This document shows positions 31,502 to 43,805 of a stretch of DNA of 64,000 bases, one piece after another. Position 1 is the stretch's first letter; every line of letters starts with the position of its first letter. The position numbers were made by a program, and so were the translations under genes. The DNA is from Linum tenue. Its lineage: Eukaryota > Streptophyta > Magnoliopsida > Malpighiales > Linaceae. Where the stretch lies: assembly GCA_946122785.1 (NCBI GenBank), contig CAMGYJ010000010.1, forward strand, positions 33,025,608 through 33,089,607. Reading direction: 5' to 3'. The notes beneath the pieces are model-generated. The model was not told where the DNA came from, did no database searches, and saw only the letters and a program-made list of their open reading frames with translations.

Positions 31502-33444
31502 GAAAAATATCAGAGTGGTTACCGGTCGATCATGATTACACACATGAATTTGAGAATGGGATCCATTATGCAAGTGTGAAGTTAGCTGAGTTAGCTGCAA
31601 AAGCAATCGCTCAGGAGTGTGGGTTCTTTATTGTTAGAGGAGCATGGAAACCAAATACTGCTGGACTACATCCTGTTACTGCCCTCTGTATGTATTGCGA
31701 TAGAAGCAGTAGGATCGTTAAGTCTTATAAACCAGACCCTACGAAGGAGACGCGTGGGAATATTAGTTCGAAGGGTACTGGTTGCCAGTTTCAGATATGT
31801 ATTAAGGAAGTATGGCAAGAGAATGGTCCAAACACATGGGTCATAGTGGGAGTGACAAGTCGTGTAACCGGAGCTAATAGAGGGTTTCACAACCATGAAA
31901 AGGTGTTGTATCCAGAACATCACCGACACAACAAACAGTTTAGTGAGGCTGAAAAAGAGAGATTAAGATTAATGAGGAAGGCGGGGGTGAGACCAAATCA
32001 GCAGAAGACGACACTCAATACTGAAGGGGGTGTGAATCATGATATCAAACAGATGTACAACAGAAATTACAAGACGAGATTGGATGAGATTGGTGAAATG
32101 GATGCGATACAGTTTGCGCTTCACAGAGCTGAACAACGTGGGTACCATATTTGTTTGCAAAAGGACTCTAATAATGTGCTCGCTAATCTGTTTTTGCGCA
32201 CCCGACGTCCATTCAGATGTTGCATGCATGGCCGTACGTCATCCTCGTTGACTCGACCTACAAGACGAACAGGTATGGCTGGCCATGGGTTGAGATTATT
32301 GGGGTTACTCCAGTCAAGAAGAATTTCAACATTGCATGTGCAATTATTAAGCAGGAAACAAAGGAAACATATGATTGGCGGCTGCGATGTATTAAAGGGT
32401 TGCTCGGTGATACGGTTCCGAATGTCATTGTGACAGACAAAGAAGGTGGTCTGCTTGCTTCTATTCCTGTGGTCTTCCCTCTCCCACATACTTTCCTCCT
32501 ACTATGTTTATGGCACGTCAACAACTGTGTGAAGCAAAAGTTTTGAGCAATTACTGGGTGGAATTGCAAAAAGAGAGGTAGCACAAGCGGTATGGAAGAA
32601 ATATTTCGACAAAGCTGCATGGAGTTGGACTCATGAGGGTTTTCTTCAAAAGATTAATGAGTTTGAGAGGGTCTGGACAAAGAAGAACATAAAAATGGTC
32701 GACTACGTGCGAGGTGAGTGGTTGCCTCATCAGACAATGTGGGCAAAGTGCTACACGAACCATGTGTTTCATCTTGGTAACACGAGATCGAATAGAGTTG
32801 AGTCATCTCACTCTTCATTCAAGACTTTCCTTGTGTCAGGTAGAGGAGCAATTGACACTTGTTTTGCGAAGAACCACAACTACATGGAACATCAGTTTCT
32901 GGAAGTGGTGAATGAACTGCACAAGTCACTCAACCGCAATCTGAGTAGGGCAATTGAGCCTTCGTGCACGTTTTTTAGGAGGGTCGTTAGTTGTGAGGCA
33001 ATCAAACTGATGTTAGATGGGGCGGCGGAGTTGAAGGACAGTTGTGCGTGCCATTTTCAGATGACACATGGGCTCAAGTGTGCTTGCCAGGTTGTTCAAG
33101 CTAAGGAAGAAGGACGTCAATTCTATGCTCAAGAGTTGCATGTATTTTGGAGGACTTTGGATTATAAAAACCCCCCACGTCAACAACAAGTCAGTGATGA
33201 ACTTGAGCTTCAACGAGAACACTTTAGGCGTCTTACTGTTGAGGTGGAAGAAAGAGGTCCTGAAGCAGTGAGACAAGCAAGAGATGCCCTATTCTATGGG
33301 CTTCACCCAGCAGAGGACAATGTGAGGGAACCGGAAGTGAATGAGAATCCGAGAGGATGGCCTCGAACAAGCACCAGTCGCATTCGTTCATATTATGAGC
33401 GGTCTCGTTCGAGGAGTACTGGGCCTGGTTCGAGTGGAGGCAGG
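31502..33444 (+). pseudogene. FAR1/MULE-type transposase (N-terminal part of transposase-OTU gene)
   Basis: It follows an acceptor-like TTGTAG. An in-frame upstream methionine at 31447 is the alternative start. A WRKY-GCM1/FAR1-type zinc finger has CMYCDRS, GCQFQIC and FHNHEKV. The MULE catalytic core follows: ILVDSTYKTNRYGWP, NVIVTDKEGGL and LLCLWHVNNCV, with the two Asp residues and the C/H-x2-H signature. The C-terminal part has RVESSHSSFK and a SWIM-like CACHFQMTHGLKCAC in which the last His is Cys. It ends in an R/S/G-rich tail. The frame changes at the T5 run 32191-32195 and the T4 run 32541-32544; a one-base length change in each would make it continuous. Gypsy-2 interrupts it at 33444. 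Confidence 0.87.
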
Positions 33445-34766
33445 TGATGACTCGGTATTTGCACATGTTTTCCCCTTTGTTTCTTGATTGTTTGAGCTTG
33501 AATTATTGCGTCTTTGGCCTATTTTATGCTAGGTTGTGTTCCTTTGTCCCATTTCAGGTACTAGCACATAAAGTGAAGCATAGGCACAAGTTTCAAGTCA
33601 ATCAGAGATCAATTGACGATTCGAGAGAAGAAACTCGGGCATGACCTGAAGAAGAATGGATTTCTACCTCACTTTATGGACAAAGAATCATGCAAGCTTG
33701 TTATGAAAAGAAAGAGGACGAGACCACGAGCGTTTGGGATCAAACGGCGACTGAATCGAAGGTCAAACGAGCTCAAACGAGATCAACGAAGCTTAGGAGT
33801 GCATGCTGGAAATTGTGCACGGCCAGAACCTCAATTTGCACGGCCGTGCAAGTAGGGGGTGCGAGTTTCAGCGGGTATAAAAGCTGTTTTGCGATTTTTG
33901 GAGGGAGAGAGCTGGGTTTTGGATCCCAAACACCCAAGGGACGAACCCTAGAGAGAGAGAGCGACTTGGAAACATTCTTGGAGCTATTTTGGAGGATTTC
34001 TTCGCCATTGGAGCTCAGGAATCAAGCTTGGAGATGGAGATTGAAGATCTAGATCAGATTTCTGCAGTCTCTCTCTCCTCTATGGAGTAACTTCCCTTCA
34101 CTTAGGTTTTGAGGAACCCTAGTTCCATGTATTAGGATCTTTCTTGTATGAAGTTTTGGATGCTATATTGTTTGATTATAATCGATTGAGGCATGATTTA
34201 TTGAGTCAATTGAATCTTGATCAAATTCTCTTGATTTCTGCTTTAACCTATGATAGATAGAATCTGATTAGGTTAAGAGAGCTTCCTTGATTGATAGTGG
34301 TGAATTGGTTGTGCGAGAGTCAATCAATTCACTGCTTTGTACTGGAATTCATTCCAGTAGTGGAGATCTGTGTGAATCGCCTTAGCAGTCTATCCCGGTG
34401 AAGGCTAGTCGCCTGCCGGGTATTCTGTCTGAGAGGGCTTGGTCAGCTTAAGAGATTCCAAGCTAATTTAGGATCTTCCGCAGTTTAATCAACAGTAGAT
34501 CAACCAAAGGTAATTGCAACTTGGACCTAATTGAGGAGCTAGGGGGAATCATACCTAAGTGAGTTCCCAACTTGTAATTAGTAGAGTAGTCAGTAGAGTA
34601 GTTTATAAATCAATCCTTAATCTAGTTTGCTAGATAATGAACTGAAGCTGAGTAATAGTAACTCTAGAGACCCGTGGATTCGATATTTATTACTTGTGTC
34701 ACTATACTGCAATCCCTTTCATTGGTTACACTTGGCCATTGTTAGGTGTTGTGTTTTAGCGTGTCA
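33445..34766 (+). repeat. Gypsy-2 5' LTR
   Basis: 1322 bp, TGATGACTCGGTATTTG to TTTTAGCGTGTCA. It contains a TATA box at 33876-33883, followed by a GA-rich leader. The spacer AGTTTT leads to the primer site. Confidence 0.92.
33876..33883 (+). promoter_or_regulatory. TATA box in Gypsy-2 5' LTR
   Basis: TATAAAAG in GCGGGTATAAAAGC. The same box is at 37694-37701 in the 3' LTR. Confidence 0.7.
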
Positions 34767-34772
34767 AGTTTT

Positions 34773-34790
34773 TGGCGCCGTTGCCGGGGA
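34773..34790 (+). other. Gypsy-2 primer-binding site
   Basis: TGGCGCCGTTGCCGGGGA starts six bases after the LTR. The identical motif is used by Gypsy-3 on the minus strand and is familiar from Athila-related plant Gypsy elements. Confidence 0.85.
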
Positions 34791-34908
34791 CTTTCTAGAT
34801 TATTAGGAAAGGCAGAAGTTTGTTACTTTAGCGTTTTTTCTTTTGTTTTCAGCCCTTGCTTTTCACTTGGGTTTTTTGTTTTTGTTTTTGTTGGTGCAGA
34901 TCTGAATC

Positions 34909-36099
34909 ATGGATCCTAATGGCTTCTCCAACCATTGGGGGTATCCACCACCATCCGAGTGGTATTACCCCGAGACCCCCTGGAGCAATCAAGGAGGAGA
35001 AGACTATGGATTCGGGTTCTAGTACCAACCCCCTTACTACGGAGAACAACCGGACCCCTGGGCATATCAAGAACAACCTCATTACCAAGAAGAATTTCTC
35101 CCACAACCAGAAGGGCTATCGGAGCTGGAGTTACCCATGGCGGCCTTCACGGGCCATTCTGCAGAGCCATGCTACACTCCACAGCCAGATCCAAACTGTG
35201 AATTGAGGCTTCTCATTGAGCAGTTTGCTCGAGACAGTGAGAGATCATGTGCCAGGATGGATCTTTGTACTCAGGCCTATCGTGAAACAGAGGAGATCCT
35301 CCTGAGCCTTAAGAAGAGCGTCGATGATCTTGAGCGATCTTGTGCACAACCTGCTCCAGATCACCCTTCTGCTACCATACTAGAGGAGGAGGAGGAAGAA
35401 GAAGGCTACAAGGACATTGTGGAGCCCACTGAAGTTGTCACAGAGAGCTCTCGTGATGATCATGATCAGGAATGTCCTATCATAGCCGACCACACCTTCC
35501 CACATCCCACACTGAGCTTTGAAGAGGCGGGCATGAGTGAGGAGATGCAAGAAGATCTCATGAAAGAAATTGCTTGGCAACTTGCTCTCCAATCCGTGCT
35601 AGAAGAAGAAGAGCAAGAAAGGGTGCAGAAAGAAGTTGTGGAGGATGACGAAAGTGAAGCAGGAGGAGTTCTTGATCATTTCCCAGGGGTGATACCACAT
35701 GAAGAAGAAAGGGAGGTTGAAGAAGAAATTGGCGTCCAGGCTGAGGACGGAGTTAAGGTGGAAGAGGCCTGCACCGGCCATGAGTTACATGTGATATCTC
35801 CACCAAACTTCAAGGAGCTGCTTGACAAGGACCCATTTGCAGTGTCTCTTTGCCAGACCAAGGCCACATCGACATCGGTCCCTCTTGGTGGACGCGATGG
35901 TGGCCAATCGATGTTGTCTTATCTGGTTTGGGGCAATGAGATGAGAGAAGAGAAGAAGAGGTCTCGAGGGTGGAGACTTCATCTGCATCAAGTGCACGAG
36001 CCTTCATCACCTGCCACACCACCTGCTTGTGACTTGAGACTCCACCTCATAGATGAGAACCTCAACTTCAAGGAGGTTTTAGCATGGACCGAAACTTAG
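34909..36099 (+). CDS. Gypsy-2 acidic gag-like ORF with one amber stop
   Basis: From the ATG at 34909 the protein begins MDPNGFSNHWGYPPPSEWYY, an aromatic/proline/glutamine-rich leader. A TAG at 35020-35022 (codon 38) interrupts it. The same frame then runs to 36099, about 396 codons in all. The middle has LIEQFARDSERSCARMD and a heptad-like LLSLKKSVDDLERSC, then long Glu-rich stretches. The C-terminus contains PPNFKELLDKDPF and LRLHLIDENLNFKEV. There is no zinc knuckle, protease or polymerase motif. Similar leader-plus-acidic proteins occur in non-autonomous plant Gypsy elements, but I cannot assign a function. Confidence 0.7.
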
Positions 36100-36130
36100 G
36101 AGCCATCGTCCGGCTCACGACGTGAAAGAA

Positions 36131-36153
36131 GCGCTTGTTGGGAGGCAACCCAA
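36131..36153 (+). other. Conserved hairpin after the Gypsy-2 ORF
   Basis: GCGCTTGTTGGGAGGCAACC then CAA. The core TTGGG-AGGCAA-CCCAA can form a short stem-loop, about 40 bases after the ORF stop. Gypsy-3 has the same core in the same position after its pol frame. Confidence 0.75.
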
Positions 36154-36380
36154 CGAGTCGGTTTGCATTTCTTTCTCTATTTATCCTCGGTTGAGTCAGT
36201 TTTGTTATTTGATTTTAGAGTCAATAACTCAACCTTTGTGAGATTTTGTGTGGTGTTTGTGTTCTGATTACTCTCTCTTCCTGGAATGCACCGCCTGACC
36301 CGTACATCATCATTCACCCTTGATCTGGTAACTTCGTTCTACCCTCCTTATCTTTCCTCCATTGAGGACAATGTCGTGCT

Positions 36381-36395
36381 TAAGTGTGGGGGGTG
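36381..36395 (+). other. Internal purine-rich motif of Gypsy-2
   Basis: TAAGTGTGGGGGGTG, preceded by GGACAATG. It is nearly identical to the tract before the 3' LTR at 37254-37268 and about 870 bases upstream of it. Confidence 0.7.
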
Positions 36396-36399
36396 TTCG

Positions 36400-37253
36400 A
36401 TTATTTATGCGGGTGAATGTTTGGCTGTTTGTGTGCTTGGAGCCTAGTCCACTGTCCAAATTTTGAAATTTGAGGGCTCCAAGTACGTGTTCCTTGCAAT
36501 TGCCTGCTCAGTATGCTTTGAATTGACAGTCTTTATAGTAATATGCAACATAGGGAGGTAGTGTAGCACTATGGAGGATGTTGATGCATTTAAGAAGTCT
36601 CATTGCTTCTTCATATTGTGTTGGTTGATTGAGTGAATTAGTGATCTTATGACCCTTGAATTGTGTGGTGTTGTGGATTCTCTACCTGTCATGGACTCTT
36701 GTATCATGTTTTGAGTTTAACAGGTGCTCGAAAATGTGCTTCAAAATAACGTCTCCCGTGCGAATAGGGCGAAAGTGTGTAAGGGGAGACGGAAATTCGT
36801 TCCCAATTTCCACCTACTACCTCCAGCCCCCTTACATGTCTTTCCCCCGCACGAGGCTCGAGACATCCGCTCCTGGCATGGCCGGTAAGAGCAGGTTGGG
36901 ACCCTTGAAATAAATAAAAAAATAACAGAAAACAAGCAAAACAGAAAAGAAAAGGGGTTCCAACCATCTTCAAGAAGAAATAGAGCACTTGAAAAATGTG
37001 AGTCATGATCTTTTGTTTTTGAGAATCTCTTCATCCACAATTCATTTGTCCTCTGTTCACTATTTGCCATGATGCCAACTCGATACTAGTGCTCTCGCCG
37101 AAGAAGCTATGAGATGACTTGTGTGTCGGTTGACCTCGTAAGTTGCTAAATGATCTAGGAAGTCCTCTACCTACGATCTGGGGTGTTTGTTGCTATAAAG
37201 GTCTGGAGAGTTGCATTGGTTTGAGTTAGGTTGCTTGGGGACAAGCAAACAGT
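36400..37253 (+). other. Non-coding 3' interior of Gypsy-2
   Basis: No supported coding sequence. The 36656-36913 open stretch lacks any recognisable motif. It connects the two purine-rich motifs. Confidence 0.5.
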
Positions 37254-37268
37254 TAAGTGTGGGGGATT
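37254..37268 (+). other. Gypsy-2 polypurine tract
   Basis: TAAGTGTGGGGGATT ends exactly at the 3' LTR and is preceded by GGGGACAAGCAAACAG. This is the expected plus-strand primer. Confidence 0.85.
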
Positions 37269-38580
37269 TGATGACTCGGTATTTGCACATGTTTTCCCTT
37301 GTTTCTTGATTGTTTGAGCTTGAATTATTGCGTCTTTGGCCTATTTTATGCTAGGTTGTGTTCCTTTGTCCCATTTCAGGTCCTAGCACATAAAGTGAAG
37401 CATAGGCGCAAGTTTCAAGTCAATCAGAGATCAATTGACGATTCGAGAGAAGAAACTCGGGCATGACCTGAAGAAGAATGGATTTCTACTCACTTTATGG
37501 ACAAAGAATCATGCAAGCTTGTTATGAAAAGAAAGAGGAGGAGACCACGAGCGTCGGATCAAACGGCGACTGAATCGGAGGTCAAACGAGCTCAAACGAG
37601 ATCACGAAAACTTAGGAGTGCATGCTGGAAATTGTGCACGGCCAGAACCTCAATTTGCACGGCGTGCAAGTAGGGGGTGCGAGTTTCAGCGGGTATAAAA
37701 GTTGTTTTGCGATTTTTGGAGGGAGAGAGCTGGGTTTTGGATCCCAAACCCAAGGGACGAACCCTAGAGAGAGAGAGCGACTTGGAAACATTCTTGAGCT
37801 ATTTGGAGGATTTCTTCGCCATTGGAGCTCAGGAATCAAGCTTGGAGATGGAGATTGAAGATCTAGATCAGATTTCTGCAGTCTCTCTTTTCTCTATGGA
37901 GTAACTTCCCTTCACTTAGGTTTTGAGGAACCCTAGTTCCATGTGTTAGGATCTTTCTTGTATGAAGTTTTGGATGCTATATTGTTTGATTATAATCGAT
38001 TGAGGCATGATTTATTGAGTCAATTGAATCTTGATCAAATTCTCTTGATTTCTGCTTTAACCTATGATAGATAGAATCTGATTAGGTTAAGAGAGCTTCC
38101 TTGATTGATAGTGGTGAATTGGTTGTGCGAGAGTCAATCAATTCACTGCTTTGTACTGGAATTCATTCCAGTAGTGGAGATCTGTGTGAATCGCCTTAGC
38201 AGTCTATCCCGGTGAAGGCTAGTCGCCTGCCGGGTATTCTGTCTGAGAGGGCTTGGTCAGCTTAAGAGATTCCAATCTAATTTAGGATCTGCCGCAGTTT
38301 AATCAACAGTAGATCAACCAAAGGTAATTGCAACTTGGACCTAATTGAGGAGCTAGGGGGAATCATACCTAAGTGAGTTCCCAACTTGTAATTAGTAGAG
38401 TAGTCAGTAGAGTAGTTTATAAATCAATCCTTAATCTAGTTTGCTAGATAATGAACTGAAGCTGAGTAATAGTAACTCTAGAGACCCGTGGATTCGATAT
38501 TTATTACTTCTGCCACTATACTGCAGTCCCTTTCATTGGTTACACTTGGCCATTGTTAGGTGTTGTGTTTTAGCGTGTCA
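37269..38580 (+). repeat. Gypsy-2 3' LTR
   Basis: 1312 bp with the same termini as the 5' LTR. Differences are a mixture of substitutions and one- or two-base length changes, many in homopolymers. It is followed by GCAGG and the resumed transposase-OTU gene. Confidence 0.92.
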
Positions 38581-38585
38581 GCAGG

Positions 38586-39443
38586 GGGCGATTGAGTGGA
38601 GGCAGATCCCGATCGAGTGGAGGCAGATCCCGATCGAGTGGAGGCAGGGGGCAATTGAGTGGAGGTGAATCCGACGAGCATGATACAGGTGAGTAATTGG
38701 TTAAATATTATAGTCCATCTAGTAGTAATTGGTTAATGTTTCTAAATTTTGTCCAAGTAATTTTGACCGTTTGATATATTTTTGTAGATTACTCATCCCA
38801 GAGCTCCCCAGGGCAATATTCTTACCCTTACATCGATGAGCTTTTTCCAGAGTTTGTTCGACCTTTGCTGGTAGGCGATTTCAACCCTAGTCCAGACGGC
38901 CATTGTGGTTTTAGGGCACTTTCTCGTTGTATTTATGGGGATGATAGTCACTATCTGCTCATGAGATCGACGATTGTCCAAGAAATCCAACAACATTTAT
39001 GGAAGTACGAGAACTTGTATAATGGTGGTCCACTAGCTCACATTGACCGCATCAATTGGCTCGAGGCGGGTTCCGCACCACCGGGGCGATGGATGGATTC
39101 TGAGGACTTGTTCGTGTTTGCCACCATCTACAACATCGCAGTCATGGTCTTCTCATACCAGGTGTTTGATGTCAATAATGCAAACCGTCCACTACCCAGC
39201 CGCTACGATGATGCCTATACTGTATTGCCTATTGATGCGGACCCAGGTACTTTGCCACCAACCATGTTCTTATCACTGCACTATGTGAACAACCACTACA
39301 TTCGATTGTACTTCAACCAAAATCAGTTTCCCATACCCCCTCTGCATCCAATTTGGCATGGGCTAGCAAATCCTAATGTGGCGGAGTGGGGAGCTATTCT
39401 CGAGGTTGGACAAAATTTGTTTGCGAGTCTTGGTGGTCGGTAA
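38586..39443 (+). CDS. OTU-type cysteine protease domain, C-terminal part of transposase-OTU gene
   Basis: This continues the transposase frame exactly when Gypsy-2 and one GCAGG copy are removed, first as an R/S/G-rich repeat (GGRSRSSGG) to 38688. A 99 bp GT-AG intron (38689-38787) follows, then an exon to the TAA-region stop at 39441-39443. The exon encodes LLVGDFNPSPDGHCGFRALS, the OTU active-site motif with the catalytic Cys in DGHCGFRA, and later HYVNNHYIRLYF with the candidate catalytic His. OTU proteases cleave ubiquitin or ubiquitin-like chains. Here the domain is fused to a transposase, so a role in protecting or processing the transposition machinery is only inference. It could also be the target of an unknown substrate modification. 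Confidence 0.82.
38689..38787 (+). other. Intron between transposase tail and OTU domain
   Basis: Donor GATACAG|GTGAGT, acceptor TTTTTGTAG|ATTAC. Splicing gives the in-frame join SDEHDTDYSSQSSPG. The intron is AT-rich, as in plant genes. Confidence 0.85.
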
Positions 39444-39562
39444 CGAGCCAGGCAGAGAGACCTCCGAAGAGCTAAGGGAAGGGGTAGGAGCAATGCATAG
39501 TGTTGCAATGCTCTATTTATATGTTGTTGTTTTTCTAGTTGTATTTTAAATGGCCCTAGTGT

Positions 39563-39676
39563 CATTATGAACTTATGGATTTCATTATGGATTTCATTAT
39601 CATCATGAACTTATGGATTTCATTATGGATTTCATTATCATCATGAACTTATGGATTTCATTATGGATTTCATTAT
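39563..39676 (+). repeat. Tandem repeat, 38 bp unit, three copies
   Basis: Copies at about 39563-39600, 39601-39638 and 39639-39676 have the unit CATCATGAACTTATGGATTT plus CATTATGGATTTCATTAT. It lies in the 3' UTR between the convergent transposase-OTU and PMD genes. Confidence 0.9.
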
Positions 39677-39702
39677 CTACCCTCGATGTTTTAATCATGA
39701 GT

Positions 39703-39903
39703 GTGCAAACATCCGATCCAAACATAAGTAGTCAAACATCCGATCTAAACATCCCGTAGTCAAACATCCGATCTAAACACAAACATGGAAACATGCAGTC
39801 TAAACATAAACATTCGATCCAAACATACATAAGTAGTCAAACATCCGATTTAAACATAAATATGCAAACATGCAGTCTAAACATAAACATCCGATCTAAA
39901 CAT
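39703..39903 (+). repeat. Degenerate tandem repeat of an AAACATCCGATC motif
   Basis: Many short copies of the type CAAACATCCGATCTAAACAT and AACATGCAGTCTAAAC fill this stretch directly beyond the PMD gene stop. No coding role is evident. Confidence 0.8.
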
Positions 39904-40702
39904 CAAAACAACTAAAAATCCCCTGGAGGGGGGAGTCCCTAAGAGACCCAGTACTCAGTCCACACATCCTGCACTCCGTGCAGTGCCCTGTAGGCTCGTC
40001 GAGAATGCTCAAGAAACTCCTCCTCGGTCCCTGCTCCTGCTCAAACCGCATGTGCAAACGTGTACAAAAGGTCGCGAGCACGCTGCACAAAAAAAAAAAA
40101 AACAAGAACAATTGTTAGTTTCACGCTAAGTATATTTATAATAGAGTAACGATCTAGTGGTCAAATCTTACCGCTGTAGAGTCAACTAGTCGATCTGCAT
40201 CTCCATCATCCCGTAGGACTCTACAATGAGAGTGTGCCACGAACCAGTCAAGATAGTCGATCGTAGTCTCATATGGATACGTCGTACAGGGCTGAGAGTA
40301 CATGTCTATATGAACCATGTGGGATAGCAGAGCATCCCATGCAGCATCAAAACTCTCAGGAATCCGAATGACATATCCACCAGGTGCCTCTGGTCGGTCT
40401 GTTCGCTGAGGACGCGAAGGGGGAGGCGGTACCATCTGTCGGTATCCAAACTGTCGGAGGCAACGGGCTGGATCATAGAACTCGCCTATATCAGCGAACC
40501 GGATCACTCCAGTGTACAAAGAGCGACGCACTGCCTGATGAGGCCTCTGATGGAAAGGTGTGCAAAACACATCAGAAGGGGTCAAGCTGTCAAGAGCTCG
40601 ACGGTAGAACGCCAACCTCACACTAGGATCAGCCACAGAACCAGGTGCCGGCTTCCCAATCCATCGTGAAGCCCAAGCCTCATCAGGTCCAACGAAAAAA
40701 CT

Positions 40703-42115
40703 TGGTGGCGACAAAACTGCAAGTGCACAGTGTCGTACAAGTAATAAAGTGTAAGTAAAATTATCGTTCTCTAGGGGATTGGTGAAACTCAATAATTAAT
40801 AAATTTAGTTCAAGAAACTATAGGAATTGCAAAGGTTGTAATCAAGTGATGATTTGCAAAGATTGCACAAATTAAGTAACTCGATAAATCAACTATTTTG
40901 GAGAAATTGATATTGGAGAGTTCCGGGGGAAACACAAGATTTTACTATTTTACCTCAGTAAATTTAATTACCCTTGTCAATCGATTTAATCCATATTTCT
41001 ACAATCGGGATACCTATAATTTGATAGCTATCTCTATCGAGAATTACCACGTACTAACTAATTAAGACAATTTATACTATCGTAGTTAACTGAATTAATT
41101 AATTAGCCTTAAGAACGATATCCTTGAAATGACTGCATAATTCCCTATTTAATCCACTATCGCTTCGATAGGCAATTATGTCGTGTGAAATGTGTTCAGT
41201 TACTAGGTTTTTCACTATCGTTATTAACCTAGAAAACTACAAATCATTGTGAAGGTGGCCAATCAACACAAAGCGTTAAACAATTTCACACGATAGAAAA
41301 TGGAAGAAAAACAAGTCATGATTAAAACATCGAGGCTAGATAATGAAATCCATAAGTTTCCCCCAGAAATTGGGGGATTAGTTCATGATGAAAAGAAAGT
41401 ACATAAACATGCTAATGTTCAACATGATGACTAACTACCAAAACAAAGGAGTAGAGAGAATACTAAGTGTTGAAGTTAATCCACAACTCACAAGAGTCTT
41501 CCTCCCTTCAAAATGCTCAACTCCAAAGTGTGCCAAAGTGAGCTCTCTCCTTTGATTTTTCTGTCTAAAACTAGTCTCCAAAAAGTGTCCCTTGCTCTCC
41601 TAGTTGCTGCCCCTTTTAAACCCATTTTCTACAGATTTAATCCCACAAAACAAGACACTTGCAGGTCACATTTCCAAGAGAAGGCTGCTGCTAGCTTAAG
41701 TCTCTTTCTTTGCAATAAATTCTTGCATCATTTTCTCTATTGGTGAGCCACCAAATCCATTTGCTCACTTCAAGAAATCTGACCCAATCCCAATAATTTC
41801 TAAGGGTTGCTGACAGTTGAGTGAAGATTCCAACCACAATAATTCGATTTGGGTCTTCATCGGTTTGGCCTCCTGCTGGACGTTTGCCTCTGCACATCTG
41901 CATTTTGACACTGCACCTGCATTCGGCCACTGCACTTTGTTTTGTTCACAATCTTAGCTTCAATCTGTGTTAAATCGCTACATGTCTTGGTAATGACACT
42001 AGGGCCATTCCATGGTCAATATGAACTAATTTAGAGCAATTTAAACACATACATACATACATAAAGATCAATCATTTATGCACAGAATACATATATGTTT
42101 ATGAAGCTTATCACA
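40703..42115 (-). repeat. Gypsy-3 3' LTR
   Basis: 1413 bp. On the minus strand it runs TGTGATAAGCTTCATAAAC ... TTTTGTCGCCACCA. It differs from the other LTR by two substitutions and two small length differences that I can see, for example an extra CATA near 42056. Confidence 0.93.
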
Positions 42116-42116
42116 A

Positions 42117-42127
42117 CCCCACACTTA
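42117..42127 (-). other. Gypsy-3 polypurine tract
   Basis: On the minus strand, TAAGTGTGGGG, preceded by GGGACAAGCAAATGC, directly before the 3' LTR. It is the same motif as in Gypsy-2. Confidence 0.85.
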
Positions 42128-43805
42128 GCATTTGCTTGTCCCAAAGCAAAAGAGAGAGATAATTGAAAGAGAAGCAAATAAACATACAACTAAGACTCCT
42201 AGGACTCATATAAAAAACACACTACTCCTAAGACTCGACTAACACCATTGTTGCTTGAGTGACGGTGTGACTAGCTGTGGACCTACTATGCTTTGGTGTA
42301 GATATCTATGTATATACACTATCGTCAAATTCAACCTTTCCATGCATACCTAGGCTTGCAAGTTAGATTACACTCCATCACATTATGTACCCTACACCTA
42401 GAATACACACACTAATAGTGGATTGTGCCAAAACTCATTCAAACAAAGAGTAAGGTAAGTTAAGAGTAAAAGCATGGCATCTAGATTTCCTCACTAGGAA
42501 TGTGTATTTCGCTCAATCACACAAGTGTTTAAGGGTTGGTGTTTACACTCAAGTTTTTCCTTACTAGTGCTTACCTGAACCTTGTTCTTCAACCACAGTT
42601 GGATCGATCAGTACAAACACAAGCATATCAAGATGACAATGTTTGGGTAATATGTGTAAGGATAAGGGTTAATGTGAGGTTTGATATGAGGGAAATGGTG
42701 ATGCTCACGAGGAATGAGTTACAAAGGTGGACCCAAAGCAAGAACTATCTAATATCGAGGCCTTGAATAAAGAAAAATGCATAACATAAGCAAAACTAAG
42801 ACTATACAACAAGGGAAGAACATTGATTCCCAAAGATGATACATCATTCTTATTTATTTGCCCCTTTTTTTCTTTCTCTTTACTCTTTTTCAAATTCTTT
42901 TTTTTTCAATTTGTTTTTTTTTTTTGTTTTTTTTTTGTTTTTTTTTATGGGGGATGAGACTAAAAGACACTACATTGATGGTCTATACCTCTTTTCTAAG
43001 TAGTAGAAGACAAAATGATGCAAAAGGAGGTGCAGTGGCAGAATGCCTATGCAGTGTCAAACTGCATACTGCAGTGGCAAAATGCATCTCTCAGCTATTA
43101 CTTCAACTACTACCTTAGAACATCAACTTTATTTACAAGACAATGAAAATGAAAATGGGCCACTATATTCACACAAAAGACCTCATTCCTCGTGAGAAGG
43201 GTTCAACGGGGGATACAAGAAAAGGGTAAAGGTGAGAGGTGTGATCGAACCGAAAAACAAGGCCAAGTCTCAAAGAGTTTGATCCTAGTTGTCAATGATA
43301 GGGTAGGCTTTTTGGCTCGAGTTTGTACTAATTGTCTCTATCGTTTATGCTTGCATACATACAACACAATCCATTTGTGGTTTTGATCAAGATTACCGAA
43401 ACACAAAGTAATGAAAAACTTCACACATATGAAATTGACATTGAAGGTTCAAACTCACGGCTACTAGATGCATACCCTACTCTATACAAATTATACTCAA
43501 TTTTACCTAAGTTCGGGCACAATTCAATTCTAGTGAGTGAATTTTAATATGAGAGTACACCATGTGAAATAGGCAATCCTACATGCAAACACAAGTTATG
43601 CATTTCAAGGTTAACTTGGGATAACCGAGAGGCAGATTCATACACCGAAGCATAATAAGTTCACAAACCATTCACACAATCATTCCAAGCAACGACATTC
43701 TACCCTATCAAGTTCAAGACACAACACATCAAACACAGTGGGAACGATTCACATTCACCAAACATCATGTACAATACATACTCTTAACAAAACTAAAACT
43801 CTCCA
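42128..43805 (-). other. Non-coding 3' interior of Gypsy-3
   Basis: About 1.7 kb with no supported ORF and a T-rich low-complexity stretch at 42866-42950. It lies between the two purine-rich motifs of the element. Confidence 0.55.

Larger units (their letters stand above)
33445..38580 (+). mobile_element. Gypsy-2, non-autonomous LTR retrotransposon
   Basis: LTRs 33445-34766 and 37269-38580 flank a 2.5 kb interior, with target duplication GCAGG at 33440-33444 and 38581-38585. The interior has the primer site TGGCGCCGTTGCCGG, one long acidic ORF with no enzyme domains, a conserved hairpin after the ORF, and two purine-rich TAAGTGTGGGGG motifs. Without protease, reverse transcriptase or integrase it must use proteins from another element. 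Its primer site, hairpin and purine motifs match those of Gypsy-3, a plausible helper type. The LTRs differ at perhaps twenty positions by eye, so it looks older than Gypsy-3. Confidence 0.93.

Noticed and set aside
39563..39903. Possible CRISPR-like array
   Set aside because: The repeats are head-to-tail tandem copies without unique spacers, in a plant genome; they are minisatellites.
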